Shown piece by piece: positions 17,233 to 28,383 of a stretch of DNA of 64,000 nucleotides. A model generated the notes under the pieces. It searched no databases and was not told where the DNA came from. It saw only the letters and a list, made by a program, of their open reading frames with translations. A program made the translations under genes and the position numbers. This DNA is from Bradyrhizobium sp. in8p8 (GTDB lineage: Bacteria; Pseudomonadota; Alphaproteobacteria; Rhizobiales; Xanthobacteraceae). Position 1 is the stretch's first letter. Each line of letters opens with the position of its first letter. The stretch spans positions 806,001 through 870,000 of the forward strand of contig NZ_AUGD01000002.1 of the NCBI RefSeq assembly GCF_000426845.1, in the 5' to 3' direction.

Positions 17233-17948
17233 TCCTGGTCTCCTTTCGGCTTGCGCCGTTCAATCACGCGAATTCCTTCGCCGCCCGCCAAAACGGCCGA
17301 GCTGGCCAAGCCGATGAACAAACCATGCTCGACCACCCCGGGGATGGCGCTCAACGCCTTGGCAAGACCGGGGGGATCCACAATACTTCCGAGCTGGGCA
17401 TCGACGATCCAGTGGCCACCATCGGTGACGAAAACGTGGCCGTCCTTGTCCTTGCGGACCGCCATTTGCCCGGAAAGGCCGCATTCGGCAAATGCCTTTT
17501 CGATCGCCCGGCGGGTTGCGCCGAGCCCGAACGGAATCACCTCGACCGGCAGGGGAAACTTGCCGAGCGTCGGTACCCATTTGCTGTCGTCGGCAATCAC
17601 GATCATGCGATCCGAGGCGGCGGCCACGATCTTCTCGCGCAAAAGCGCGCCGCCGCCGCCCTTGATCAGATTGAGCTCGGCGTCGATTTCGTCGGCGCCG
17701 TCGACCGTCAGGTCGAGATGGTCGATCTCGTCCAGCGTCGTCAGCGGCACGCCGCAACGCTCCGCATCAGCGCGCGTGGCCTCCGAGGTCGGCACGCCCA
17801 CCACCTTGAGCCCGGCGGCGACACGCTCACCGAGCAGCTCGACGAAATGTTTGGCGGTGGAGCCGGTGCCGAGCCCGAGCTGCATGCCGTCGCGCACCGC
17901 CTCGAGGGCGCGCGCCGCCGCCTGCCGCTTCAACTGGTCCATGTTCAC
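17229..17948 (-). CDS. rpiA: ribose-5-phosphate isomerase A
   Basis: Interconverts ribose 5-phosphate and ribulose 5-phosphate in the pentose phosphate pathway; cytoplasmic. 239 residues. Motifs are [18 protein letters not shown] (phosphate binding), [29 protein letters not shown] (catalytic Asp and Lys region) and the late [17 protein letters not shown]. The frame opens with a GTG at 17948 (MNMDQLKRQ); an ATG at 17942 two codons later is equally possible. Downstream it overlaps the DUF2059 gene. Confidence 0.95.
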   Translation of the reverse strand: MNMDQLKRQAAARALEAVRDGMQLGLGTGSTAKHFVELLGERVAAGLKVVGVPTSEATRADAERCGVPLTTLDEIDHLDLTVDGADEIDAELNLIKGGGGALLREKIVAAASDRMIVIADDSKWVPTLGKFPLPVEVIPFGLGATRRAIEKAFAECGLSGQMAVRKDKDGHVFVTDGGHWIVDAQLGSIVDPPGLAKALSAIPGVVEHGLFIGLASSAVLAGGEGIRVIERRKPKGDQE

Positions 17949-18098
17949 GTCTGCGCCCGCCCCTGAATTCGTGAGCCGCCGACAGCGGCCGCTTTCGGCG
18001 GCCTATGTAGCCTCGTTTTTCTGGCGGGAACAGGCCTATAAGGTGATCTTATGGGCCCGCCCCTTGCGTCGATCCGGCCGGCCCGATAGCGCTTGGTC

Positions 18099-18791
18099 AT
18101 GACCTCCCCTCACACCATCGTCTTCGATCTCGACGGCACGCTTGTGGATACGGCGCCCGACCTGATCACCGCCTTGAACTACGTGCTCGACCGCGAAGGG
18201 CTGCCGCCCGTGCCGATGGCCTCGGCCCGCAACATGATCGGCGCCGGCGCCCGCAAGCTGATCGAGCGGGGGCTGGAGGCCGAGGGCCGTACGGTCACCC
18301 CCGCGGACATGGACCGGATGACGGCGGATTTCATCGCCTATTATGCCGACCATATCGCCGTCGAATCCCGGCCATTCGAGGGACTTGAGGCCGCGCTCGA
18401 CCACTTTGCGGCGCAGGGCCATCGTCTCGCGGTCTGCACCAACAAGCTCGAATGGCTGTCCAGGCGGCTCCTCGACCAGCTCGACCTCAGCGGTCGCTTC
18501 GCGGCGATCTGCGGCGCGGACACGTTTGGCGTTCAGAAGCCGGATCCGACCATCTTCCGCCAGACCGTGGCGCGCGCTGGCGGGGAGATGAAGGCCAGCA
18601 TCATGGTCGGCGACGCCGGAACCGACGTGGGCGTCGCGCGGCGGGCCGGCGTCCCCGTGATCGGGGTCAGCTTCGGCTACACGGACGTCCCGATCGCCGA
18701 TCTGAAGCCGGACCGGCTGATCCATCACATGCGCGATCTGCCGGAGGCCGTCACCAGCCTGACGACGACAAAACTCGCAGCAAGCCACTGA
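18099..18791 (+). CDS. gph: phosphoglycolate phosphatase (HAD-IA family)
   Basis: Dephosphorylates 2-phosphoglycolate from DNA repair or oxygenase activity. 230 residues from MTSPHTIVFDLDGTLVDTAPD, with the HAD motif I nucleophile Asp in FDLDGTL. Motif II is in LAVCTNKLEWL, motif III lysine in FGVQKPDPTIF, and motif IV in IMVGDAGTDVGVARRAG. The cap domain lies at about 20-85. A TTG two codons earlier (18093) is possible. Divergent from rpiA with a 150-base gap. Substrate specificity within HAD-IA is inferred from similarity to Gph. Confidence 0.85.
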   Translation: MTSPHTIVFDLDGTLVDTAPDLITALNYVLDREGLPPVPMASARNMIGAGARKLIERGLEAEGRTVTPADMDRMTADFIAYYADHIAVESRPFEGLEAALDHFAAQGHRLAVCTNKLEWLSRRLLDQLDLSGRFAAICGADTFGVQKPDPTIFRQTVARAGGEMKASIMVGDAGTDVGVARRAGVPVIGVSFGYTDVPIADLKPDRLIHHMRDLPEAVTSLTTTKLAASH

Positions 18792-19064
18792 GGCCGTTGA
18801 GGTTTTTGTCAACATCCACAAGGCTCCGCGCAGCAGGCTGCGTTCACAGCGACGGGAGCGCATGACGGTTCGCCGTTTTGCGTCGGAACCGGGTTGGCAA
18901 TACGCACCGAGCGAGCCGACGCAACATCCGAGGACGAGGCTGCACTGCCCGAGGACTGAACCCACGTATACCACCCGATTGTCCTTGCCGCGTCCGATGC
19001 TTAGATTGCCTTAACTGCACCGCTGAAACAGAGGTGCGCCCGTCACATTGACAAGGCCTCTCGC

Positions 19065-20084
19065 ATGAACGGATCCGCCGCATTGTCGAGCCCGATGACC
19101 GATCCGTTCGGGCGGACCATCAGCTATCTGCGTGTCTCGGTCACAGACCGCTGCGACTTGCGTTGCTTCTACTGCATGTCCGAAGACATGACGTTCCTGC
19201 CGAAGGCCGACCTGCTGACGCTGGAGGAGCTTGACCGGCTCTGCACCGCCTTCATCGCCAAGGGCGTGAAGAAGCTGCGACTCACCGGCGGCGAACCCCT
19301 GGTCCGCCGCAATGTCATGACGCTGGTGCGCTCACTGTCGCGGCATCTTTCCAGCGGCGCCTTGAACGAGCTGACCCTGACCACCAACGGCACCCAGCTC
19401 GCCAGGCACGCACGGGAGCTCGCCGATTGCGGCGTGCGTCGCATCAACGTTTCGCTCGACACGCTGGATCCCGGTAAGTTTCGCGAGATCACCCGCTGGG
19501 GCGAGATCGACAAGGTGTTGGAAGGCATCGAGGCCGCGCGCGCCGCGGGGCTCGGCGTCAAGATCAACGCCGTGGCCCTGAAGAACCTCAACGAAGACGA
19601 GCTGCCCTCGTTGATGCGCTGGGCCCACGGCAAGGGCATGGGTCTGACGCTGATCGAAGTCATGCCCATGGGCGAGATCGGGTCGGGACGGATCGACCAG
19701 TACCTGCCGCTGTCGCTGGTGCGGGCCCGCCTCGCCCAGCAATTCACGCTGACGGACTTGGCCGAGAGCACGGGCGGACCGGCCCGCTATGTCAGCGTCG
19801 CCGAAACCGGCGGCAAGCTCGGCTTCATCACGCCGATGACCCATAATTTCTGTGAATCCTGCAATCGGGTACGCATCACCTGCACCGGAACGCTGCACAC
19901 CTGCCTCGGCCACGAGGATGCCTCCGACCTGCGTAAACCTCTGCGTGCATCGAGCGACGATCTATTGCTTGCGGATGCGATCGACCGCGCCATCGGACTG
20001 AAGCCGAAGGGCCACGATTTCATCATCGACCGCCGCCACGACCGCCCCAGCGTCTCCAGGCACATGAGCGTCACCGGCGGTTAG
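19065..20084 (+). CDS. moaA: GTP 3',8-cyclase, molybdenum cofactor biosynthesis
   Basis: Radical SAM enzyme that turns GTP into 3',8-cyclo-7,8-dihydro-GTP, the first step of molybdopterin synthesis. 339 residues. The SAM [4Fe-4S] cluster is held by Cys30, Cys34 and Cys37 (CDLRCFYC). [12 protein letters not shown] follows. The C-terminal second cluster is [18 protein letters not shown]. The protein ends with SVTGG, the functional GG tail. Internal ATG at 19095 (MTDPFGRT) is an alternative start. It supplies cofactor for molybdoenzymes such as the YdeP-type protein at 52902-55208, though that gene is far away. Confidence 0.96.
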   Translation: MNGSAALSSPMTDPFGRTISYLRVSVTDRCDLRCFYCMSEDMTFLPKADLLTLEELDRLCTAFIAKGVKKLRLTGGEPLVRRNVMTLVRSLSRHLSSGALNELTLTTNGTQLARHARELADCGVRRINVSLDTLDPGKFREITRWGEIDKVLEGIEAARAAGLGVKINAVALKNLNEDELPSLMRWAHGKGMGLTLIEVMPMGEIGSGRIDQYLPLSLVRARLAQQFTLTDLAESTGGPARYVSVAETGGKLGFITPMTHNFCESCNRVRITCTGTLHTCLGHEDASDLRKPLRASSDDLLLADAIDRAIGLKPKGHDFIIDRRHDRPSVSRHMSVTGG

Positions 20085-20266
20085 AAGCCGGCCGCCACAC
20101 GGGTTTATACGGGGCTTATTCCCCTTAACTATCAACAAACTTCCGATTGACTGGCGGCACGCCCGCTGGTTTGGTGCGGCTGCCTCATGCCTGCGCGGCG
20201 AGACAAGCCACGCGCCATCTCGGCGCAGTCAAGACGGCCGGGGCACAATCGGGGGAGGACCTATCG

Positions 20267-20848
20267 TTGCAAGCGCTCCTTAAGCTGAGCAGCAGGATCG
20301 ACGCGTTCACGCGCTGGACCGGCAAGCGCATTGCGTGGCTGATCGTGCTCGCCGTGATCATCTCTGCAGTCAACGCGATCATCCGCAAGACGTTCGACAC
20401 CTCGTCCAATTCCTGGCTCGAACTGCAATGGGTGCTGTTCAGCATCGTCTTCCTGCTCTGTGCGCCCTGGACGCTGCTCGACAATGAGCACATCCGCATC
20501 GACATCGTGAACAACACGCTGCCGAAGAAAGCGCGCAACGTGATCGACCTGGTCGGTCACGTGTTCTTCCTCATGCCGATCTGCATCATCATGATCATTA
20601 CCGGCGTGCCGTTCTTCCTGCGCTCCTTCGAGATCAACGAGCAATCGGGCAATGCAGGCGGTCTTCCGCAATGGCCCGCCAAAGCCCTGATCATGATCGG
20701 GTTCGCTTTCCTGCTCGTCCAAGGCATCTCCGAGCTGATCAAGCGGATTGCGGTGATGCGCGGATTGATACCCGATCCGCACGAATCCCAGGTGTCGGCG
20801 CTGGAGGCCGAAGTCGAACATCTCGTCGAAGCGATCGAGAAGAAGTAG
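20267..20848 (+). CDS. dctQ: TRAP transporter small permease (DctQ family)
   Basis: 193 residues from a TTG at 20267, preceded by a strong GGGGGAGGA; the frame extends to 20147 but that part is not protein-like. Four membrane helices are visible: IAWLIVLAVIISAVNAII, WVLFSIVFLLCAPWTLL, VFFLMPICIIMIITGVPFFL and ALIMIGFAFLLVQGISELI. DNEHIRIDIV between helices 2 and 3 is the DctQ signature. The charged C-terminus ends in a short coiled region. It partners with the large permease 28 bases downstream. Cognate receptors are probably the two DctP proteins at 25835-28178. Confidence 0.9.
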   Translation: MQALLKLSSRIDAFTRWTGKRIAWLIVLAVIISAVNAIIRKTFDTSSNSWLELQWVLFSIVFLLCAPWTLLDNEHIRIDIVNNTLPKKARNVIDLVGHVFFLMPICIIMIITGVPFFLRSFEINEQSGNAGGLPQWPAKALIMIGFAFLLVQGISELIKRIAVMRGLIPDPHESQVSALEAEVEHLVEAIEKK

Positions 20849-20876
20849 CCGTTGGCGACGGTGTAGGGGGGAATTC

Positions 20877-22532
20877 ATGACCGCATTCATCATCGCCAAT
20901 ATGGCGCCAATCATGTTCGTGTCGCTGGTCGTCATGCTGCTGCTTGGCTACCCGGCGGCATTCTCGCTCGGCGCCGTCGGCCTGTTCTTCGCCATCATCG
21001 GCGTCGAGCTCGGTCAGTTCCACCCCGACTTCCTCCAGGCCTTGCCGGAGCGTGTCTACGGCGTGATGAACAACGACACACTGCTCGCGATCCCCTTCTT
21101 CACCTTCATGGGGCTGGTGCTGGAGCGGTCTGGCATGGCCGAGGATCTGCTGGATACCATCGGCCAGCTGTTCGGCACGATCCGCGGCGGCCTCGCCTAT
21201 GCCGTGATCTTCGTAGGCGCCCTGCTCGCCGCGACCACCGGCGTGGTCGCCGCCTCCGTGATCTCGATGGGTCTGATCTCGCTGCCCATCATGCTGCGCT
21301 ATGGCTATGATCGCCGCGTCGCGGCCGGCGTCATCGCCGCCTCCGGCACACTGGCGCAGATCATTCCGCCCTCGCTCGTCCTCATCGTGATGGCCGACCA
21401 GCTCGGCAAATCCGTCGGTGACATGTACGAAGGCGCCTTCATCCCGGGCCTCGTGCTCGCCGGCCTCTATGCCGGCTACGCCTTCCTCGTCAGCATGATC
21501 TTCCCGGCGGCCGCGCCGGGCCTGCCGAAGGAGGCCATCGGCTTCCGTGAGGACAATGGCGACCGCGGCCTGGTCTCGCTCGGCTTCCTGTTCCTTGCGA
21601 GCTGCGTGTTCGGATGGTTCATGATGCGAAATTCGACCGTGCACGGAGCCGATTACGTCGTGCTCAGCATGTTCTATGGCATCATCTTCGCGTTTGCGAT
21701 CGCCGTGCTGAACTGGGCCGTCGATAAGCTGACCGGCTTCCGTTTCCTCTCCAAGATGGCGCAGCAGACCACATTCGTGATGGTGCCGCCGCTGTTCCTG
21801 ATCTTCCTGGTGCTGGGCACGATCTTCATCGGTATCGCGACGCCGACCGAAGGCGGTGCGATGGGTGCTGCCGGCGCCCTCCTCCTGGGCGCGGCGAAGC
21901 GGCGGCTGAGCTGGGACCTGATACGTCAGGCCACGGAATCGACCGCCAAGCTGTCGGCTTTCGTCGTGTTCATCCTGGTTGGCGCCCGCATCTTTTCGCT
22001 CACCTTTTACGGCGTCAACGGGCACGTCTGGGTCGAGCACCTGCTCACCTCGTTGCCCGGCGGCCAGGTCGGCTTCCTGATCTTCGTCAACGTGCTCGTG
22101 TTCATCCTGGCTTTCTTCCTCGACTTCTTCGAGCTGGCTTTCATTGTGATCCCGCTGCTCGGGCCGGCCGCCGAAAAGCTCGGCATCGACCTGATCTGGT
22201 TCGGCGTCATTCTCGGCGTCAACATGCAGACCTCGTTCATGCACCCGCCGTTCGGCTTCGCCCTGTTCTATCTGCGGTCCGTCGCGCCGAAGGAGCGCTA
22301 CACGGATCGCATCACGGGCAAGCGGATGGACCCTGTCACGACCGGCCAGATCTATTGGGGTGCGGTGCCATTCGTCGTCATCCAGATCATCATGGTCGGC
22401 CTGGTCATCGCGTTCCCGGCGATGGTGATGCACTACAAGGGCGTCCAGACCAACATCGATCCCAGCACGATCAAGATCGAGGTGCCGCAGATCGAGCTGC
22501 CGCCACTGGATTTCGGACCGCCGCAAAAGTAG
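20877..22532 (+). CDS. dctM: TRAP transporter large permease (DctM family)
   Basis: 551 residues, larger than the usual 430 because of a central insertion between about 225 and 290. The membrane-embedded translocation subunit uses an ion gradient to import an organic acid. Helices begin MFVSLVVMLLLGYPAAFSLG; VMNNDTLLAIPFFTFMGLVLE and ASGTLAQIIPPSLVLIVMAD are the diagnostic DctM segments, with PTEGGAMGAAGALLLGA and LDFFELAFIVIPLL later. GGGGGGAA lies upstream of the ATG. It forms one operon with dctQ. The family position resembles TakM-type systems, but the substrate cannot be read from the permease. Confidence 0.92.
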   Translation: MTAFIIANMAPIMFVSLVVMLLLGYPAAFSLGAVGLFFAIIGVELGQFHPDFLQALPERVYGVMNNDTLLAIPFFTFMGLVLERSGMAEDLLDTIGQLFGTIRGGLAYAVIFVGALLAATTGVVAASVISMGLISLPIMLRYGYDRRVAAGVIAASGTLAQIIPPSLVLIVMADQLGKSVGDMYEGAFIPGLVLAGLYAGYAFLVSMIFPAAAPGLPKEAIGFREDNGDRGLVSLGFLFLASCVFGWFMMRNSTVHGADYVVLSMFYGIIFAFAIAVLNWAVDKLTGFRFLSKMAQQTTFVMVPPLFLIFLVLGTIFIGIATPTEGGAMGAAGALLLGAAKRRLSWDLIRQATESTAKLSAFVVFILVGARIFSLTFYGVNGHVWVEHLLTSLPGGQVGFLIFVNVLVFILAFFLDFFELAFIVIPLLGPAAEKLGIDLIWFGVILGVNMQTSFMHPPFGFALFYLRSVAPKERYTDRITGKRMDPVTTGQIYWGAVPFVVIQIIMVGLVIAFPAMVMHYKGVQTNIDPSTIKIEVPQIELPPLDFGPPQK

Positions 22533-22559
22533 CGAGGCGGGAGTACAGTCGCGCTCTTG

Positions 22560-22755
22560 CCCTCCCTGCAGGGAGGGTAGCGTATATGCACACTCGGCAG
22601 AGATCGTGATGCCCGGGCTTGTCCCGGACATCCATGTTCTTGGGCCCGCGAATGAAGGCGTGGATGGCCGGGACACGTGTCTGGCCCGGCCATGACGCTG
22701 TGGAAGCAGCGTTGACACACCTCAGGCGCGACTGCCCTCCCCTCCCGGGGAGGGC
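22560..22755. repeat. REP-like palindromic repeat cluster
   Basis: Between two convergent genes lie CCCTCCCTGCAGGGAGGG (22560-22577, a perfect palindrome), then the unit from about 22607 to 22697 (GATGCCCGGGCTTGTCCCGG ... GGCCGGGACA ... GGCCCGGCCATGACG). Last is GCCCTCCCC/GGGGAGGGC at 22734-22742 and 22747-22755. The unit matches dispersed Bradyrhizobium intergenic repeats I recall. The last hairpin is inside the kinase gene and encodes its C-terminal tail. Confidence 0.65.
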
Positions 22756-24107
22756 GAAGATACCGTTTGGTCTGCCAACCTGAACCGCACCGTGAACTCC
22801 GCGCCGCCACCGGGGAGATTTGTCACTGCGATCGTGGCGGCGTGATCGTCCGCCACCGCGCGCACGATCGAGAGCCCCAGCCCCGCGCCGTCGCTGCGCC
22901 GGCGGTCGGCGCGCCAGAAGCGTTGGAAAATCAACTCGCGATCGGCTTCCGGGACGCCCGGACCGTAATCGCGTACGCGCACCGAACCGTCGTCATGCAC
23001 CTCAATCTCAACGGAGGTGTGTACCGCGGTAAACTTGATGGCATTTTCGGCGAGGTTGAAGATCGCGCGCTGGAGCATCTCCGAATTGCCATGGATCAGG
23101 ACGGGCGAGTCGGCGCCCTTCAGCGCGATGTCCTTGTTCTGCGCGATCGCTAACGGAGCGATCGAGCCGACCACCTCGGCGCAGACGGCGCGCAAATCCG
23201 CGGTCTCGCCGGGATCGAGCACCAATGTGTCGAGTTCGGCGATCTCCAGCAACTGGGCGACAATCCGGCTCATGGCTTCGATGTCCGCATGCAGCGCCCG
23301 GCGGGCCACCCTGTCGCCGAGCGTCTCGATCCGCGTGCGCAGGATCGCGAGCGGCGTGCGCAACTGATGCGCGGCGTCCGCCGTGAACTGCCGCTGCACG
23401 CGAAACCCGCCCTCGAGGCGATCGAGCGCCTGGTTCACGGCGGTGACCAGCGGCATGATCTCGCTCGGGATCTGCGCGGTCGGCAGACGAATGTCGGTGC
23501 GGGCCGGGCCGATATTGCTGGCTTCCTGAGAGGCCTTCCACAATGGCGCAATCGCGCGGCGGAAGATGATGATGTCGATGGCGAGCAGGACCAGGAGGAT
23601 CGGGATGGTGATCCACCCTACCCGCCGGAAAAAGTTCGAAACGATATCGTCGATAATGACGTCCCGGTGCGCCAGATCCTCGGCAACCTGGATGCGCACC
23701 GTCTTGCCGGCGACCTCCCGAGTGACGCTGGCGCCGGAGATGGTTTCGGAGAAACGGGAGAGCGCCGTCGCCGCTGAGCGTCGGTGGGAGGAGAACAGCA
23801 ACCGGCCGTCGGCATCGCGAATGTCGAACTGGTAGCGTCCGTAGGCGTCCGAATAGAGTCCCTTGAGGCTGTCCGGCAGGTTGAAGCTCAACGTGCCGTC
23901 CGGCTGCGCGACGACGCGCTCCGCCAGCACCTCGGCCTGCGCACGCATGGCATCGCGATGCAATTGGTCGATCTCGGAGTTGAGCAGCCAGAACAGAACC
24001 AGGGGCAGGAAGATCGCGACCACGGCGACCGCGACGATGTGCAGGAACACGATCCGCGAGATCAGCGATTTGAACGCGAGCGATCTGACATAGCCCCCGG
24101 CGGGCAC
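22722..24107 (-). CDS. sensor histidine kinase, TctE-like
   Basis: 461 residues from a GTG at 24107, one base after the stop of the response regulator gene. Membrane helix at about 18-42, a periplasmic sensor domain to about 165, a second helix ITIPILLVLLAIDIIIF, HAMP-like linker, then the phosphoacceptor FTADAAHQLRTPL (His247). The N box is NLAENAIKF, the G boxes VRDYGPGVPE and DGAGLGLSIV. The last residues, SPSPGGEGSRA, are encoded by a REP-like repeat and are not conserved kinase sequence. It forms a two-gene system with the OmpR-type regulator, and probably controls uptake of organic acids by the nearby TRAP genes. Confidence 0.9.
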   Translation of the reverse strand: MPAGGYVRSLAFKSLISRIVFLHIVAVAVVAIFLPLVLFWLLNSEIDQLHRDAMRAQAEVLAERVVAQPDGTLSFNLPDSLKGLYSDAYGRYQFDIRDADGRLLFSSHRRSAATALSRFSETISGASVTREVAGKTVRIQVAEDLAHRDVIIDDIVSNFFRRVGWITIPILLVLLAIDIIIFRRAIAPLWKASQEASNIGPARTDIRLPTAQIPSEIMPLVTAVNQALDRLEGGFRVQRQFTADAAHQLRTPLAILRTRIETLGDRVARRALHADIEAMSRIVAQLLEIAELDTLVLDPGETADLRAVCAEVVGSIAPLAIAQNKDIALKGADSPVLIHGNSEMLQRAIFNLAENAIKFTAVHTSVEIEVHDDGSVRVRDYGPGVPEADRELIFQRFWRADRRRSDGAGLGLSIVRAVADDHAATIAVTNLPGGGAEFTVRFRLADQTVSSPSPGGEGSRA

Positions 24108-24108
24108 G

Positions 24109-24783
24109 CTATCTCTCCTCGGTCATGAGATAGCCGACGCCGCGGACGGTGTGGATCGCGACTTTCGCACCGTGCTCTGCAAGCTGCTTGCGCAGCCGCG
24201 AGACATAGACTTCCACTGCATTGGATGCGACCTCGCCGTCGAGCCCGAAGATGTGGTCTTCGACGTTCTTCTTCGGCACCACCCGCCCCTGCCGGCGCAG
24301 CAGGATCTCGAGCACCGAGGCCTCGCGCGCAGAGATGATGCGCGGCTGGTCGTCGACGAAGATCTGGCGGCTCTCGGTGTCGTAGACGAGGTTGGCGAGA
24401 TTGAGGGAGCGGCCGAGCAACTGGCCTGGCCGGCGCAGGATGGCCTCGAGCCGCGCCACCAGCTCCTCCATCGCAAACGGCTTTGACAGATAATCGTCGG
24501 CCCCGCTGCGCAGACCGGTGACGCGGTCCTGCAGGCCCCCGCGCGCAGTCAGCACCAGCACCGGCAGCGGCTCCATCTCGAGGCGCAGTTCGCGCAGCAC
24601 CGACATGCCGTCGCCGTCAGGCAGACCGAGGTCGAGGATCATCGCGGCATAGCCGACGCTGCTCACCGCCTCGCGCGCCTCGGCCGCGCTCCCGACGATA
24701 TCGCTCTGGTAGCCGGCCGCAGCCAGCCCCCCGGCAACGAGCCGTGACAGCTCGACATTGTCCTCGACGATCAGAAGGCGCAT
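24109..24783 (-). CDS. OmpR/PhoB-family response regulator, TctD-like
   Basis: 224 residues from MRLLIVEDNVELSRL; the upstream in-frame part to 24951 is not supported. The receiver domain has Asp51 (MILDLGLPDGDG) as phosphorylation site, Thr in VLTARGG and Lys in YLSKPFAMEEL. The C-terminal winged helix has ISAREASVLEILLRRQGRVV and NAVEVYVSRLRKQL, ending VRGVGYLMTEER. It is the first gene of a TctDE-like pair. TctDE systems control carboxylate transporters in other bacteria. Its neighbours here are TRAP permease and receptor genes, which supports the same role by inference. Confidence 0.92.
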   Translation of the reverse strand: MRLLIVEDNVELSRLVAGGLAAAGYQSDIVGSAAEAREAVSSVGYAAMILDLGLPDGDGMSVLRELRLEMEPLPVLVLTARGGLQDRVTGLRSGADDYLSKPFAMEELVARLEAILRRPGQLLGRSLNLANLVYDTESRQIFVDDQPRIISAREASVLEILLRRQGRVVPKKNVEDHIFGLDGEVASNAVEVYVSRLRKQLAEHGAKVAIHTVRGVGYLMTEER

Positions 24784-25073
24784 CGTAGGCTCGCCGGATG
24801 CTCCGGAATTGACGCACGGCTCGCGCCGCGTCCGCGCTCTTTTCCAGCATTCGGACCGCCGCGGCCAGAGAAAAAAGCACTGGTTGGCCTTTTGCTCTGT
24901 CAGGTCCATGTAAGCCACGCCGCGCATCGCCCAAGAAATGGCTGGGCCCACGCAGCCGATTCAAAGACCTGGTGTGGTCGTCATCGCCCCGCCGGTTGAA
25001 GAATTGGTCCGCGGAACGTATTATTTTTGCTTGGTTGAGTCCAAGGCTCAGGATCAACGCCGGGAGAAGCCCG

Positions 25074-25283
25074 ATGCCTTACTTCCCACCGAACGAGAAC
25101 CAGGACTTCCGCGTCTGCAAGGTACTTGCCGATATCTTTTGTGCAATCTTGATCGGGACCTTCTCGGTGGCCTTCTTCGGCTGGCTCGGCGGTCTCGTCG
25201 CATTTGTCATCGTCGAAGCAAGCCTCCTGGCGCTCGATTGGCTCATTCCAACCAAGGATGATGCCGCCGGCGTTGTTCGCTAA
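25074..25283 (+). CDS. 69-residue membrane protein
   Basis: ATG at 25074 with CGGGAGAAG about 8 bases upstream. The start MPYFPPNENQDFRVCKVLADI is polar. Two hydrophobic segments follow, IFCAILIGTFSVAFFGWLGG and LVAFVIVEASLLALDWLI, and then a short charged tail. The frame extends upstream to 24972 but without a good ribosome site. Divergent from the response regulator gene. Not recognised; a two-helix inner-membrane protein by hydrophobicity. A poor EcfG-like match (GGAAC at 25013 followed by GGTT at 25033) is 57 bases upstream. Confidence 0.55.
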   Translation: MPYFPPNENQDFRVCKVLADIFCAILIGTFSVAFFGWLGGLVAFVIVEASLLALDWLIPTKDDAAGVVR

Positions 25284-25594
25284 AGCATGATGAGCTGAGG
25301 CTTGCTCGCTGCGATGACGGAGGTGCACTCCGTCCCGCCGCGTCGCGCCGACCTCTGCGCAGGCGGGCGAGTTGAACACCCTCGCATTCGAATCAACCTC
25401 GAGCGGCGTTGGATCGGCCATGGCTGCTGCCAGAGCACGATCAGGAAGGTCGCGCAGCGGCTTATTGGAAAGATTATGCAAAGCGACAAGCTAAAGCTGG
25501 ATCGATTGTAGAAGCAGCCACCAACCGTCAGAAGGCCTTGAGCAAGTCACCACCGAAACGTTCTTGTCGGGATCGAAGCGCATCGCGATCTCAG

Positions 25595-25775
25595 TCCAAT
25601 GACGCAATTTCGGATTTGCCGATCATGCATGTCTACCACTGTTTTGCCCGACGGGTCAAAAAATTCGGCTATTCTGGATCAACTTCGCCGCGATCCCGCC
25701 AAGCTGTTGATAATTCTCGCGCCGTCTACTGTGCATGGGGTTGTTTTCGAAGTTCTTGTTTGTCCCCCCCATGGA
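25595..25775. repeat. probable dispersed Bradyrhizobium intergenic repeat
   Basis: The gap 25284-25834 has no convincing gene. Part of it contains CTGTTTTGCCCGACGGGTCA (25640-25659), then TTCGGCTATTCTGGATCAAC (25667-25686) and ACTGTGCATGGGGTTGTTTT (25728-25747). I recall this series of strings as an intergenic repeat of Bradyrhizobium. The identification is from memory and needs a genome search. The remaining 25284-25594 holds short frames of doubtful value. Confidence 0.4.
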
Positions 25776-25787
25776 TGCGCACGCCAA

Positions 25788-25812
25788 CGCCCCGGAGCCT
25801 TGCTCCGGGGCG
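25788..25812 (-). terminator. hairpin downstream of first TRAP receptor gene
   Basis: CGCCCCGGAGC at 25788-25798 and GCTCCGGGGCG at 25802-25812 form an 11-bp perfect stem with a 3-base loop, 23 bases after the dctP stop at 25835. There is no long T run on the minus strand, so it may be a weak terminator or an mRNA-stabilising hairpin. Confidence 0.55.
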
Positions 25813-25834
25813 CCGCATCCGACCGAAAACGCGC

Positions 25835-26923
<1,089 letters not shown>

Positions 26924-27031
26924 GATTTCCTACCCTGATGGATCTGATTGTGGAGCCTTCTTGCCGAGGCTTTGAGGGCAGCATGGAACATCGCGGGGCC
27001 GAATGCCACCCCGATCGCACCGCGGCCAAAG

Positions 27032-27062
27032 AAAAAGCCCGGCCTCCCTGAGGAGGCCGGGC
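27032..27062 (-). terminator. Rho-independent terminator of second TRAP receptor gene
   Basis: GCCCGGCCTCC at 27037-27047 and GGAGGCCGGGC at 27052-27062 form a perfect 11-bp stem with a 4-base loop. On the minus strand the stem is followed by five T (AAAAA at 27032-27036 on +). It lies 27 bases past the stop at 27090, between the two receptor genes, so the two are probably separate transcripts. Confidence 0.88.
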
Positions 27063-27089
27063 TCATGGTCTTGCGATGTGAGCCGTAGA

Positions 27090-28220
<1,131 letters not shown>

Positions 28221-28383
28221 TTATGCCGCCGCTCATTCCGGCGACGCGGTAAGCTCGCGTCGAACCGAAGGGGCTTGACTGCGGTGCGCCTTTAACACGG
28301 CCGGCCCGGTTTCGGAACGCGACAATGGCATGGCGGGGCTCTACGAAAGTCGCATGTCCCCGGAGGTTGGCGGGGCAACCGGT

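Noticed and set aside
20739..22718. 659-residue open frame on the minus strand opposite the TRAP permeases
   Set aside because: Dominated by His/Asp/Glu/Gln produced by the complement of hydrophobic codons; antisense to two clear membrane proteins.
25013..25036. Second possible EcfG promoter (GGAAC then GGTT) before the 69-residue membrane gene
   Set aside because: The spacer is one to two bases too short and the -10 part is GGTT rather than CGTT; too weak to list as a feature.
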